From Clostridiales bacterium (lineage in GTDB: Bacteria; Bacillota; Clostridia; Oscillospirales; CAG-272), in the NCBI GenBank assembly GCA_003523225.1, contig DPGK01000021.1:1-64000 (forward strand): a stretch of 64,000 bases of DNA, written 5' to 3'. Positions 25,876 to 34,232 of the stretch are shown here, one piece after another (positions within the stretch are counted from its first letter, which is position 1; each line of letters starts with the position of its first letter). The translations under genes were made by a program, and so were the position numbers. Under the pieces are notes generated by a model. The model was not told the DNA's origin, did not search any database, and worked only from the letters and a program-made list of their open reading frames with translations.

Positions 25876-26073
25876 ATGGCAGGAAAAAAAGATAGAGCGG
25901 TAGTAGCGGTTATATCGGATCTCACACAAAATCAAGCTGCTCAAATATCCAAAGATATTATGAAAGCAAAAGCAAAATATGCTCCCAATGGCAGGGGAAC
26001 AATAGCAACCGGTCAAAAAACAAACGTGGGATCGTTAATTCAAAGTGGCATCCGGAAAAAGATTGGAGGTTAA
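25876..26073 (+). CDS. Small basic hypothetical protein
   Basis: A 65-residue basic protein with VVAVISDLTQNQAAQISKDIMKAKAKY and a Gly/Lys-rich end. GGAGGAAG stands upstream of ATG 25876. No family is recognised. It ends four bases before the HNH gene, so the two are likely made together; an adaptor or immunity role can only be guessed. Confidence 0.55.
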   Translation: MAGKKDRAVVAVISDLTQNQAAQISKDIMKAKAKYAPNGRGTIATGQKTNVGSLIQSGIRKKIGG

Positions 26074-26076
26074 GCA

Positions 26077-26295
26077 ATGAAAAAGCGTTCATCGGCGCAT
26101 ATCAATGCGCAAAAGGCTGGTCGTGCAAGAGACAATGAAACGTGTCAAGTGTGTGGCACAAAGAAGAAAGTGCAAGGACATCACGTTTTTGATCATCAAT
26201 ATTCTGGAGCAGCAACAGCGGATAACATAGTAGCTTTGTGCCATGATTGCCACAAAAAAGTTCACAGTGGCAAGATTGACCTGCTGAAATTTTAA
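26077..26295 (+). CDS. HNH endonuclease-like protein
   Basis: A 72-residue protein. CQVCGTKKKVQGHHVFDHQYSG supplies the first Cys pair and the catalytic-type GHH, and ADNIVALCHDCHKKVHSG supplies the second zinc pair and the last His, the usual HNH order. It is very small, so it may be a minimal homing- or defence-type nuclease, or a DNA-binding relic. The start ATG 26077 follows a TTGGAGGTTAAGCA site. It closes the box-3 operon. Confidence 0.75.
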   Translation: MKKRSSAHINAQKAGRARDNETCQVCGTKKKVQGHHVFDHQYSGAATADNIVALCHDCHKKVHSGKIDLLKF

Positions 26296-26322
26296 CATGG
26301 TATAATAACGGAGGTATAAAGT

Positions 26323-26541
26323 ATGACAATTTACACTACAAGTGAATGGAAAGGCTACGGCAAACAAAATTACTACTGGAATGAGTATCGCCTTGAAGGT
26401 GGAGATGTAGTAAAATATAAATGCCACCGTCAAAAGGTATTCGATGGCGACGAAAGCAACTGGAATGAGGATGAAGAGGTTGTAGAGTCTTGGGCTATCG
26501 ATGATCCTAATATGCCTGAATGGTTGAAACAATACATATAA
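26323..26541 (+). CDS. Small acidic hypothetical protein
   Basis: A 72-residue acidic and Trp/Tyr-rich protein ([36 protein letters not shown]). CGGAGG precedes the ATG. Its own promoter may be TTGACC (26276-26281) with TATAAT at 26301-26306, at a wide 19-nt spacing. No family is recognised. Small acidic proteins next to nucleases can be inhibitors or DNA mimics, but nothing here proves that. Confidence 0.5.
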   Translation: MTIYTTSEWKGYGKQNYYWNEYRLEGGDVVKYKCHRQKVFDGDESNWNEDEEVVESWAIDDPNMPEWLKQYI

Positions 26542-26575
26542 TATGTGAATTCAATTTTTCGGTTTGAAATCTTAC

Positions 26576-26610
26576 GTTGCAACAACCATAATCATTGGTT
26601 GTTGCAACTT
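26576..26610 (+). terminator. Terminator of the small-gene operon
   Basis: GTTGCAACAACCA (26576-26588) and TGGTTGTTGCAAC (26596-26608) form a perfect 13-bp stem with a 7-nt loop, followed by TTTATT. Confidence 0.8.
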
Positions 26611-26624
26611 TATTGCTACATATA

Positions 26625-26653
26625 TTGACTTTTACTACATTTTGTGATACAAT
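26625..26653 (+). promoter_or_regulatory. Promoter of the hydrolase-transport operon
   Basis: TTGACT (26625-26630), 17-nt spacer and TACAAT (26648-26653), 25 bases before the next start codon. Confidence 0.75.
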
Positions 26654-26678
26654 AAACGCAAATGAGTAGGAGGGTTAT

Positions 26679-27155
26679 ATGAATAGCTATAATGTTAAAC
26701 AAGTAGCTGACCTGTTAAAAACCAATCCCGAGACCGTTCGACGCTGGATTAGATCTGGTAAATTGGTCGCACAACAGGATTCTCGTAAGGGTGGAAATAT
26801 TATTTGCGAAAGTGCTTTGAGAGAATTTGTAAAATCAACACCTAAGTATGCTGGAACTACAACCGCCTTTCTTTTGGGAACGGCTGCTTTGTCTACCGCC
26901 TTAATCGGAGGCATTGTCGCACATAAACTGTCTGCCGAGGAAAACATAAAAAATGCCCATATTTCTGCAAATGACATATGCGAATTTGTATCTACAGAAA
27001 TTGAAGCACTTTCAAGCTCTGTTTCAAACAAAAGAAAAACTATCCGTCATTTGGAGTCGGAGATAGAAAACGAAAGCAAAAAGATAGAGGAATTGAGAGA
27101 ACTTCTTAAAACACTTTCAACTTTATCCGATGGAGGGGAAAAAGATGAAAGATAA
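26679..27155 (+). CDS. Helix-turn-helix protein with a membrane helix and coiled coil
   Basis: A 158-residue protein. Residues 1-52 are an excisionase/MerR-like winged helix (YNVKQVADLLKTNPETVRRWIRSGKLVAQQ). A hydrophobic helix (about 61-83, TAFLLGTAALSTALIGGIVA) and a coiled coil (about 105-150) follow. It overlaps the hydrolase gene by 11 bases. A DNA-binding domain tied to the membrane suggests a one-component sensor that controls the transport operon it heads, possibly sensing the substrate outside the cell. TAGGAGG precedes the ATG. Confidence 0.65.
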   Translation: MNSYNVKQVADLLKTNPETVRRWIRSGKLVAQQDSRKGGNIICESALREFVKSTPKYAGTTTAFLLGTAALSTALIGGIVAHKLSAEENIKNAHISANDICEFVSTEIEALSSSVSNKRKTIRHLESEIENESKKIEELRELLKTLSTLSDGGEKDER

Positions 27156-28314
27156 TCTGCTAAATGAACACCTCCTAAAAATAACCGAGTATAAAGCCAT
27201 CGGTGAGCTTCCCAATCCATTCATGTTTGATAATGGAAACTACGTTTCATCAATAGACGAGTGGGAACGCCGGAAGCGAGAAATCGCAAAAACGACAATA
27301 GATGTGCAATTTGGAACATTACCACCAGCCCCCGAAATATTTTGGGTTGAACAACTGAATTGTGGTAAAGAACATCGATCATATAAAATTCATGCTGGTA
27401 CAAAAGAAAAACAAATCTCTTTTGTAGTAAAACTTATTATGCCAAAGGGCGAGAGTCGTCCCATAATCATTGATGGAGATATGTGCGCAGGTTATTTTAT
27501 GAAAGAAGATTTCATAAATGCCGCAGTTTCCAGAGATATCGGTTGGCTTTTGTTTGATAGAACAGAACTTGCACATGATCTTAAGGAAGAACGAGGTCGC
27601 GCTGGTGCACTATACGATATCTATCCTGAATACACTTTCGGTGCATTGGGTGCTTGGGCTTGGGGGTATTCACGTTGTGTTGACGCTGTAATAAAACTCA
27701 ATCTTCCGCAAATTGATTGCTCATGCATCGTAGCCACCGGACATTCAAGAGGTGGTAAAGCAACGATGCTTGCAGGAGCAGTTGATGAAAGAATTGCTAT
27801 CGTTAATCCAAACGAAGCTTGCCTTGTCGGTGGAGGATGTTATCGAATAGAAATGGTAGGAGACTATCCCGACCTTTTGCCTTGGAGAAGCGAAACCTTA
27901 AAGGACATATGTAAGGAAACTGATTTTTGGATCGGTCCAACAATGAAGAACTATATCGGACGCGAAAATGAATTGCCCTTTGATACACATTTTCTGAAAG
28001 CGTTAGTTGCTCCGCGAATTTTATTCGTATCCGAAGCGGCTGGCGATATATGGGCAAATCCTATAGGCTCTTGGATGACTACTGAAGCTGCTAAAGAAGT
28101 CTACGAGTTTTTAGGCGCAGGTCCTAATATCTATTGGTATTTTAGAACCGGAACTCATTATCACAAAGCAGAAGATATAGAAATGCTTGTCAATATTATC
28201 TGTCACATCCATGACAACGAGGATATCAGTGATAGCTTTTATAAGTTACCCTTTTCTCCGCCCGAATATCTATTTAGTTGGAGAAAGCCTAATTTCAAAT
28301 TAAAAGGAGAATAA
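27145..28314 (+). CDS. CE15-like alpha/beta hydrolase
   Basis: A 389-residue protein of the glucuronoyl esterase-like (CE15) branch of alpha/beta hydrolases. The nucleophile elbow is GHSRGGK (199-205, Ser201), followed by GAVDERIAIVNPNEAC and GGGCYRIE, which match CE15 spacing. A late HYHKAED region holds the expected catalytic His. No signal peptide is seen, so it acts in the cytosol. Encoded directly before a siderophore-type importer, it may cleave an ester bond of the imported compound. ATG 27145 is chosen because GGAGGGG stands just upstream. Confidence 0.75.
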   Translation: MKDNLLNEHLLKITEYKAIGELPNPFMFDNGNYVSSIDEWERRKREIAKTTIDVQFGTLPPAPEIFWVEQLNCGKEHRSYKIHAGTKEKQISFVVKLIMPKGESRPIIIDGDMCAGYFMKEDFINAAVSRDIGWLLFDRTELAHDLKEERGRAGALYDIYPEYTFGALGAWAWGYSRCVDAVIKLNLPQIDCSCIVATGHSRGGKATMLAGAVDERIAIVNPNEACLVGGGCYRIEMVGDYPDLLPWRSETLKDICKETDFWIGPTMKNYIGRENELPFDTHFLKALVAPRILFVSEAAGDIWANPIGSWMTTEAAKEVYEFLGAGPNIYWYFRTGTHYHKAEDIEMLVNIICHIHDNEDISDSFYKLPFSPPEYLFSWRKPNFKLKGE

Positions 28315-28318
28315 AATT

Positions 28319-29383
28319 ATGAAACGAATTTTGTCTTTAGTTATTGCTATGCTTATGATCATCAGTTTGACTGCTTGCAATAGCAATCAAGGTTCAACGG
28401 ATAAAGAAACCAAGAAAATTATAGATGCCGCTGGAGACGAGGTTATCATTCCTGCCAAAGTAGATACAGTAATCAATCTTGTTACATACGGATGCCAAGT
28501 TATGGTTGGGCTTGGATTTGGTGATTATCTTGTCGGTATTAATGTAGATGCTATCGAATCTCCATGGATGGCTGAAATGTATCCGAGAACCAACGAAATT
28601 GAAAAATTTGACCAAGAAGCAAGTGCTGAAATTCTTTTGAGAGCAAATGCTGACATTGTTCTTGTTCAAGAAGCAGAGCAAGCTCGCGATTTGAGAAGCA
28701 AGGGTGTTACGGCAGTCACTTTTTCATATTGGTCTTTGGAGGATATGAAGGCAACCATTAAAATGTTAGGGGATATTTTGGGTGGAGATGCTGTAGAAAA
28801 GTGTAATAAATATATTGCCTATCTCGACGGAAACATTGCATTGGTCGAAAACACTCTCAAAGATAAGGTACTTGAAAAAGAAACCCTCTATTATATAAAC
28901 GGTGTTTCTAATAAAGGGCTATATAAAACTGCTGGAAAGGGTTCTACAAATTCTGCCTGCGCTCAACTTTCCCATACCATATTTGCAACAGATTCACTGA
29001 TAGAATCCCCTGCTAATAAGGTTGATAGCGAAGCAATCTTATCGGTGAATCCTCAAAATATCATAATTGGTGGAAAATATCAGCATGTCCTCTACGACGA
29101 ATTGATGGTAACATCTGAATGGTCTAACAACACTGCTGTAAAAAACGGGCATGTATTCAAGGTTCCAATGGGTATTTCTGCTTGGAACAGATACGGAATA
29201 GAGATTGCCCTAATGATTACATGGACAAGTGCTGTTGTTTATCCTGAGTACTTCGAATATGATCTTGTAAAGGAAACCATCGATTTTTACAAGGAATTTA
29301 CCGGAATTACATTGACAGAGCAGCAAGCTCAGTATATTTTAGAGGGGTTGACGCCAAGTGGAGAAAAAGAAATTACAAATTGA
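28319..29383 (+). CDS. ABC transporter substrate-binding lipoprotein (siderophore/haem/B12 type)
   Basis: A 354-residue cluster A-II binding protein (FecB/BtuF-like, Peripla_BP_2). The lipobox is LTAC with Cys20. The opening line IIDAAGDEVIIPAKVDTVINL is the classical first strand of this family. DIVLV and NIIIGG segments mark the two lobes. It would capture an iron-siderophore, haem or cobalamin complex outside the membrane. The gene begins four bases after the hydrolase and overlaps the permease by 26 bases, so the operon is tight. Confidence 0.85.
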   Translation: MKRILSLVIAMLMIISLTACNSNQGSTDKETKKIIDAAGDEVIIPAKVDTVINLVTYGCQVMVGLGFGDYLVGINVDAIESPWMAEMYPRTNEIEKFDQEASAEILLRANADIVLVQEAEQARDLRSKGVTAVTFSYWSLEDMKATIKMLGDILGGDAVEKCNKYIAYLDGNIALVENTLKDKVLEKETLYYINGVSNKGLYKTAGKGSTNSACAQLSHTIFATDSLIESPANKVDSEAILSVNPQNIIIGGKYQHVLYDELMVTSEWSNNTAVKNGHVFKVPMGISAWNRYGIEIALMITWTSAVVYPEYFEYDLVKETIDFYKEFTGITLTEQQAQYILEGLTPSGEKEITN

Positions 29384-30410
29384 AAATCTTTATCAAGGCA
29401 AAAAGAAAAGCCAACTTTGGATTTTCGCTTTATTAATCATTACTGTTTTTCTTGCCGTTGTGTCCTTGTTTATAGGTCAATACGGAATGTCATTCTTTGA
29501 TACTGTTAAAAGTGTTGTGGGCATCAATAGCGGCGTAGAAGCTGAAAACATCAGAAAAATCATTTTGAATATTCGTGTTCCAAGAACTGTAGCATCGATT
29601 GTAATTGGCGGAATATTGGCAATTGCCGGACTCACCTATCAATGTATTTTCCGAAACACATTGGTTTCGCAAGACATCTTGGGTGTGAGCACAAGTTCTT
29701 GCGTTGGCGCTGCTCTTGGCATCGTATTAGGATGGAGTACCCTTCATATTCAGTTTTTGGCATTCGCTCTTGGTGTGTTGAATATTTGTCTGATATTTTT
29801 GCTATCTTCACGAATAAAGCTTGATAAGACGCTTTCTTTGATTTTGTCCGGCATATTAATCGGAGGAGCCATGTCGTCTGTGCTTGCTCTTATTAAATAT
29901 ATGGCGAATCCGGAAGTGCATTTACAAGCAATCGTTTTCTGGACGATGGGAGATATTTCTTCAATAACGCTGGATCAGTTAGGATTTATTGCTGTGCCTG
30001 TGATTGTCTGTACCGTTATACTCTTCGCAAAGAGCTGGGATCTTAACTATTTCTGCTTCGTTGATAGCGAAGCAAAAAGCATGGGCTTTAACCTCGCTCG
30101 TAATAGAATTATTTTTCTTGCATGTGCAACTGTTTTGGTTGCTTCGGCCGTTTCTATTTCGGGATCCATAGGATGGGTTGGTCTTGTTATTCCTCAATTG
30201 GTACGACTGTTAATTGGGACAAACAATCGCTATACAATGCCACTCTCGTTTTTAATGGGAAGCTCCTTTTTGCTTTTGGTAGATGTTCTTAATCGTTTGA
30301 TTTCCGCTGCAGAACTGCCAGTAAGTATTTTATCCGGTTTGCTTGGATTGCCGTTGTTTGTTGTATGCTGGTTCATAAACGCTAAACATAGTGAGGTGGA
30401 AAGCAAATGA
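29358..30410 (+). CDS. FecCD-family ABC transporter permease
   Basis: A 350-residue membrane protein with about nine hydrophobic helices. It shows the FecCD marks IRVPRTVASIVIGGILAIAGLTYQ and the late GSIGWVGLVIPQLVRLLIG, which in this family contacts the ATPase. A GTG start at 29358 is used because GAGGGG precedes it; it overlaps the binding-protein gene by 26 bases. It should form a homodimeric channel, as only one permease gene is present. Confidence 0.9.
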   Translation: MEKKKLQIENLYQGKKKSQLWIFALLIITVFLAVVSLFIGQYGMSFFDTVKSVVGINSGVEAENIRKIILNIRVPRTVASIVIGGILAIAGLTYQCIFRNTLVSQDILGVSTSSCVGAALGIVLGWSTLHIQFLAFALGVLNICLIFLLSSRIKLDKTLSLILSGILIGGAMSSVLALIKYMANPEVHLQAIVFWTMGDISSITLDQLGFIAVPVIVCTVILFAKSWDLNYFCFVDSEAKSMGFNLARNRIIFLACATVLVASAVSISGSIGWVGLVIPQLVRLLIGTNNRYTMPLSFLMGSSFLLLVDVLNRLISAAELPVSILSGLLGLPLFVVCWFINAKHSEVESK

Positions 30411-31198
30411 TTCAAGTCAAGAATTTATCATTTAGATATAAGAACAATCTCCCTTTGATACTTGATGATTTGTCGTTTTCCATCGAGCGTGGATCTATTC
30501 TTTCGATTTTAGGCAAAAATGGTGTAGGCAAAACAACATTTATCAAATGCTTAACGTCTGAGATAAAAAACTACAGCGGAACCATACTTGTTGATTCGAA
30601 GGATGTTCGACAATTATCCATAAGTGAATTATCAAAATCAATTGCTGTTGTAGCCTCAAACAATCCCTGTTATCAAAACTTATGCGTTGCAGACTTTCTC
30701 GTCACAGGATTTGCTAATAAACTTACAGCTCTCAAAGCGCCGAGAAAAAACGAATATGAAAAAGCATGTTCTGTCTTGGATGAATTAGGTCATGTAGATT
30801 TGCTTAATCGAGCTATCTTTGAACTATCATCCGGTGAATTGCAAATTGTAAAAATAGTACGTGCAATACTTCAAAATCCGAAGGTTATAGTTTTTGATGA
30901 ACCTACTTCTAATCTTGACATTAAAAATCAATTGATTGTCCTAAATCAAATTACAGGACTTTCGCAAAGAGGATATACCGTAATCACAACAACTCATAAT
31001 CCGGGACAATCAATAGAGCTTGGAGGAATGGTATTGATGATGTCCGGGTCGCATCAAATCTTTGGCAAAACCGCTGAAGTGCTTACGGCAGAAAATCTTC
31101 GAAACACATACAACCTCAATGTTTCGATTGAAGAAGGGCGGTTCCGGCAGTATGCCTCTTTTGAAGATGAATCTGGAATTCATCGGTTAATATATTAA
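30407..31198 (+). CDS. ABC transporter ATP-binding protein (FecE/FhuC type)
   Basis: A 263-residue ATPase: Walker A GKNGVGKTT, the signature LSSGELQIVK (usual LSGGE), Walker B VIVFDEPTSNLD, and the switch His in TTTHNPGQS. The start overlaps the permease stop by four bases (ATGA). It drives uptake through the permease. With the binding protein, permease and a cytosolic esterase it forms a complete import unit. The first Gly of the signature is replaced by Ser, a known harmless variation. Confidence 0.9.
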   Translation: MIQVKNLSFRYKNNLPLILDDLSFSIERGSILSILGKNGVGKTTFIKCLTSEIKNYSGTILVDSKDVRQLSISELSKSIAVVASNNPCYQNLCVADFLVTGFANKLTALKAPRKNEYEKACSVLDELGHVDLLNRAIFELSSGELQIVKIVRAILQNPKVIVFDEPTSNLDIKNQLIVLNQITGLSQRGYTVITTTHNPGQSIELGGMVLMMSGSHQIFGKTAEVLTAENLRNTYNLNVSIEEGRFRQYASFEDESGIHRLIY

Positions 31199-31221
31199 CA
31201 TTTATTACACACATTTATGGA

Positions 31222-31260
31222 AATAGCCGTGTGGACATTTTGTCCACACGGCTATGTTTT
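31222..31260 (+). terminator. Terminator of the transport operon
   Basis: ATAGCCGTGTGGACA (31222-31236) and TGTCCACACGGCTAT form a perfect stem around TTT, followed by GTTTTT. The same hairpin can serve the convergent DUF6809 gene on the minus strand. Confidence 0.85.
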
Positions 31261-31535
31261 TAGTTTTCTTTTTCACTTACAACAGCAAGCATTAGTTTTG
31301 CTCCAAGTTTGAAGGCATACTCAAATATAGCTGCTTCTGCAAGACTCACATACTCGTTCCAACAATCTTGGTACTTTTCAAAGATGACTTTTTGTTCGTC
31401 GGTTAATAGCTTTTCTAAATCCTCATCATGCCTTGCTATATAACTGATGAGTTCCTTCATTTCCTTCGTGTTGGTTCGGCTATCTTCTTGCGGTATGATA
31501 TTTCCGTGCCATAGTTCATTGATGATCGACCTCAT
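31260..31535 (-). CDS. DUF6809-like protein
   Basis: A 91-residue helical protein matching the pattern I recall for DUF6809: the start IINELWHGNIIPQEDSRTNT, then LLTDEQKVIFEKYQDCWNEYVSLAE and EYAFKLGAKLMLAV. It overlaps the tnpV stop by four bases, so it is coupled to it. Such proteins accompany clostridial mobile elements; their role is unknown. Confidence 0.7.
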   Translation of the reverse strand: MRSIINELWHGNIIPQEDSRTNTKEMKELISYIARHDEDLEKLLTDEQKVIFEKYQDCWNEYVSLAEAAIFEYAFKLGAKLMLAVVSEKEN

Positions 31536-31903
31536 TGATAGACCACCTCCTGCAGGACGATTTCTTCCGCAACTGCCTTAATATTGTTCATCTCGGCAAC
31601 CCAACGGAGCATATCGCGAGCTTTCAAATTCTCGTCAACACCTCTTTCGGCAGCAAGGCGGGGGATGATGGTATCAAGCATCTCATTTGCGTCAAGGTCG
31701 ATCTCGTGCAACTGAGCGTTCAATATGCCTTCGGTCAGCAGAGTGGTATATCTTCCGCAACGGTGATTCTTAATATAGTCAAGATAAAACTGCCCGTACT
31801 TGCCAATTTGATAATTGGTTTGTTCGGGCAGTTTCATTTCCGGTATAAGACGCCCGTTTTCTTCACGATAGGTTCCACCAAGTGTTTCATACAATGTTTT
31901 CAT
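31532..31903 (-). CDS. tnpV: Second TnpV-type protein
   Basis: A 123-residue TnpV-family protein (MKTLYETLGGTYREENGRLIPEMKL, YQIGKYGQFYLDYIKNHR, AEEIVLQEVVY). It is about 40 percent identical by eye to the copy at 17475-17846 and the same length. ATG 31903 follows ATGGAG at about nine bases. It lies at the right limit of the mobile region, with chromosomal genes beginning about 120 bases on. It may be a relic of another TnpX-type element. Confidence 0.85.
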   Translation of the reverse strand: MKTLYETLGGTYREENGRLIPEMKLPEQTNYQIGKYGQFYLDYIKNHRCGRYTTLLTEGILNAQLHEIDLDANEMLDTIIPRLAAERGVDENLKARDMLRWVAEMNNIKAVAEEIVLQEVVYQ

Positions 31904-32023
31904 TACAGTATCTCCATTCAAATTATTATTTGCGATATACTGTATCGATTGTCTTTACCACTTGTTTTTGAAACCTTCTTTATGGGGTCTCGTCATTGCG
32001 GCAGCCCGTTTTGTTAGAGTATA

Positions 32024-33850
32024 TCAGTCTTCGTCAAGGAATCCGTTGCTCTTGAGCCAATCGTAGTAGACTGAGCTGGGAGTCGGATTCTGAGCGGAGC
32101 TGTTGGTGATCGCCTTGATGTTAGGATCTGTACCGAACTTCGACGCGACATCGCGCATAACAGCCTCAAGCTCCTCAACAGACTGAGCATTCATGAGCTT
32201 CTGCTCGACCTCTGCGGAATATTCGTTGACAGCCCTGATGGCAGATCTCAGCTTTTCTAATGCATTCTCATCGTCCGAGCTTGTGAAGTCGTCCTCTTTG
32301 AAGCGCAGACCGAGAGTCATAAGAGTCTTGGCGTCTGTGTTCTGAGATTTTCCGTAATCCCAGACGTTTTTGGGCATTCCCTCTTCGGGATACGCCATGA
32401 ACACATTACCTGTCTTGTTAATATCCATCATATATCTGTCGTTGAGTCTGTGAAGCAGACCGTCCTCGTCCAGTTCATAGTGGACATCCTCGACACCGTA
32501 CTGAAGGATATTGCGCAGGTCGGAGTTGGTATTCAGGTATGTGATGATCTCCATGCTGCGCTTAAGGCTTCTGGTGTAAGTGGAAACGCCCAGCATATTG
32601 CCGAATATATCCTCGTATCCGGCGCGTGGAGACTCGATGACATTCATATAGAAGTCGTCGCCATAAACCTCAACCAGCTCTCCGCCACCCTTGACCACAC
32701 GCATAGCATATTCCTTGGTCGTAGAGGTATCCTCGGTTATATAGCCGAGATCCTTATAAGTGCGGATAGCTATAAGCTGTTTGGCATAATCGCTCGTGTT
32801 TGCAAGCTCAGCATTTGTGCCGAACAGACCAGTAAAGTTAAACATTGAACCGAGAGTAGCCATATCGCTGATACCGTGACCGATTACATTGAACTTGTCA
32901 TGATCGACCTCAAGGGTATCAGGGTCAATGCTCCAGTACTTGGTCAGCGTTACAGGAAGCTCGCCGACGACAGGGAGCACATCCGGCTCATACTTGCTGA
33001 CATCAGCAAGGAAGTCGGCACATTTCACCACGCTGGTAAGATCCGAGGGAGAATACTTATACTTATCCACAAGGCTCTTGTTGAGCAGGAGGTATGTGTA
33101 CTCACCGATAACGGTGTTATTGGGGATCGCATACGTCCCGCTGCCCGCTGTCTTGACCGCGTCAAGAGCGCCGGTGTAAATATACTGTTTGAGCTTTTTG
33201 GAAGAGCTGGAGAGTTCTTCGTCAAGACGCTGAAGCTGATCGGCTTCAATATATTCAATAAGCTTATCGTAACCGCTGAGCCAGATGATGTCAAGCTGAT
33301 TTTCGCGCTCATCAGGATACTTTATTTCAGGCATACCGAGCTCGTTGAGCCGGGTCTCGGGAGCGGTCTCCTCGGCGTCGGGATCAGCCGTGGTCTCTTG
33401 ATACTTAACCCATTCCGGATGCTCGTCGTAGAATTTGGAGATAGCGACCTCGGAGTCAACACCCTCTGCCTTAGCGGCACGGATAGCCTTTTTAAGCTCC
33501 GACTTTGCAAGCTCCTCCTGCTCCTGCTCATATGCGCGCGCCTGCATAATGCCCTCGATAGTCTCATAATACTCATCAACTGTGGGCAGGTAAAGATTTA
33601 TCTGGGTCTTGAATTTGGACTTGGTTATTTTGTTGATAGCTTCTTCAACCAGCAGACGGTCTTCTTCCGCCACGGGCTTTTCGCAGGGTATGTACATAGT
33701 CAGTGTAATAGCCGAACCGGAATCCGGGTCAACGGTAACACCACTCTCCGCAGTGGTTTCGGCACCACCGCCAAAAACGGAACAGCCGGTTGCCGATACG
33801 CTTATCAACATCAGAAAGCACAAAAACAGACTTATCAGTCTTTTATTCAT
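32024..33850 (-). CDS. Extracellular solute-binding lipoprotein
   Basis: A 608-residue secreted lipoprotein with lipobox ATGC (Cys23), an acid linker, and a family 1-like solute-binding fold (LTMYIPCEKPVAEED at the first strand; LDIIWLSGYDKLIEYIEADQL; YAIPNNTVIGEYTYLLLNKSLVDKY). An inserted charged helix occupies about residues 105-165. It resembles the LipO-like sugar-binding proteins of Firmicutes ABC importers, but no permease gene is next to it. The substrate is unknown. It is the first gene outside the mobile region. Confidence 0.75.
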   Translation of the reverse strand: MNKRLISLFLCFLMLISVSATGCSVFGGGAETTAESGVTVDPDSGSAITLTMYIPCEKPVAEEDRLLVEEAINKITKSKFKTQINLYLPTVDEYYETIEGIMQARAYEQEQEELAKSELKKAIRAAKAEGVDSEVAISKFYDEHPEWVKYQETTADPDAEETAPETRLNELGMPEIKYPDERENQLDIIWLSGYDKLIEYIEADQLQRLDEELSSSSKKLKQYIYTGALDAVKTAGSGTYAIPNNTVIGEYTYLLLNKSLVDKYKYSPSDLTSVVKCADFLADVSKYEPDVLPVVGELPVTLTKYWSIDPDTLEVDHDKFNVIGHGISDMATLGSMFNFTGLFGTNAELANTSDYAKQLIAIRTYKDLGYITEDTSTTKEYAMRVVKGGGELVEVYGDDFYMNVIESPRAGYEDIFGNMLGVSTYTRSLKRSMEIITYLNTNSDLRNILQYGVEDVHYELDEDGLLHRLNDRYMMDINKTGNVFMAYPEEGMPKNVWDYGKSQNTDAKTLMTLGLRFKEDDFTSSDDENALEKLRSAIRAVNEYSAEVEQKLMNAQSVEELEAVMRDVASKFGTDPNIKAITNSSAQNPTPSSVYYDWLKSNGFLDED

Positions 33851-34232
33851 AATTGCGGGTCCTCCTTGAAGGGGCGCGCTCCGCTGCGCGCACTGTTTGT
33901 ATTATATTTTACACCAAAAAATGAATACTGTCAAGTTGATTTATCGGCAGCATTTGTAAATTATATGCTTCGCGGGTCGGACAGAACATTAGATGTTGGA
34001 TTTTCTTGTGCATAATACACTAATGAACAACAAGCGATTTAAGCAATCCAACGATTTTTTTGTTTGATCCAACACTTTTTACTATTGATTTTTGTGCAAT
34101 AAGCAAAAAAAGAAATAGTTCCCTCATCCGTTTGAGACGCAGACATTTTATTTACCGAACGACAATATTTTTAACTTTTTCGACACAAATTGTATGATTT
34201 GTCGTTTCCAAAAAGCATCACACGTAATAAAA
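33851..34232. other. A+T-rich intergenic region with one promoter
   Basis: The minus-strand promoter of the solute-binding gene is TTGACA (33934-33929), 17-nt spacer and TAAAAT (33911-33906). A G+C-rich hairpin (GCGCGC/GCGCGC, about 33877-33893) lies in its 5' leader. CGACACAAAT and ATTTGTCG near 34178-34204 are partly complementary, close to the end of rpoD. Nothing else is supported. Confidence 0.5.

Noticed and set aside
28319-31198. Cobalamin riboswitch controlling the importer
   Set aside because: The 140 bases before the operon contain only a terminator and a promoter; no B12-box-like sequence is present.
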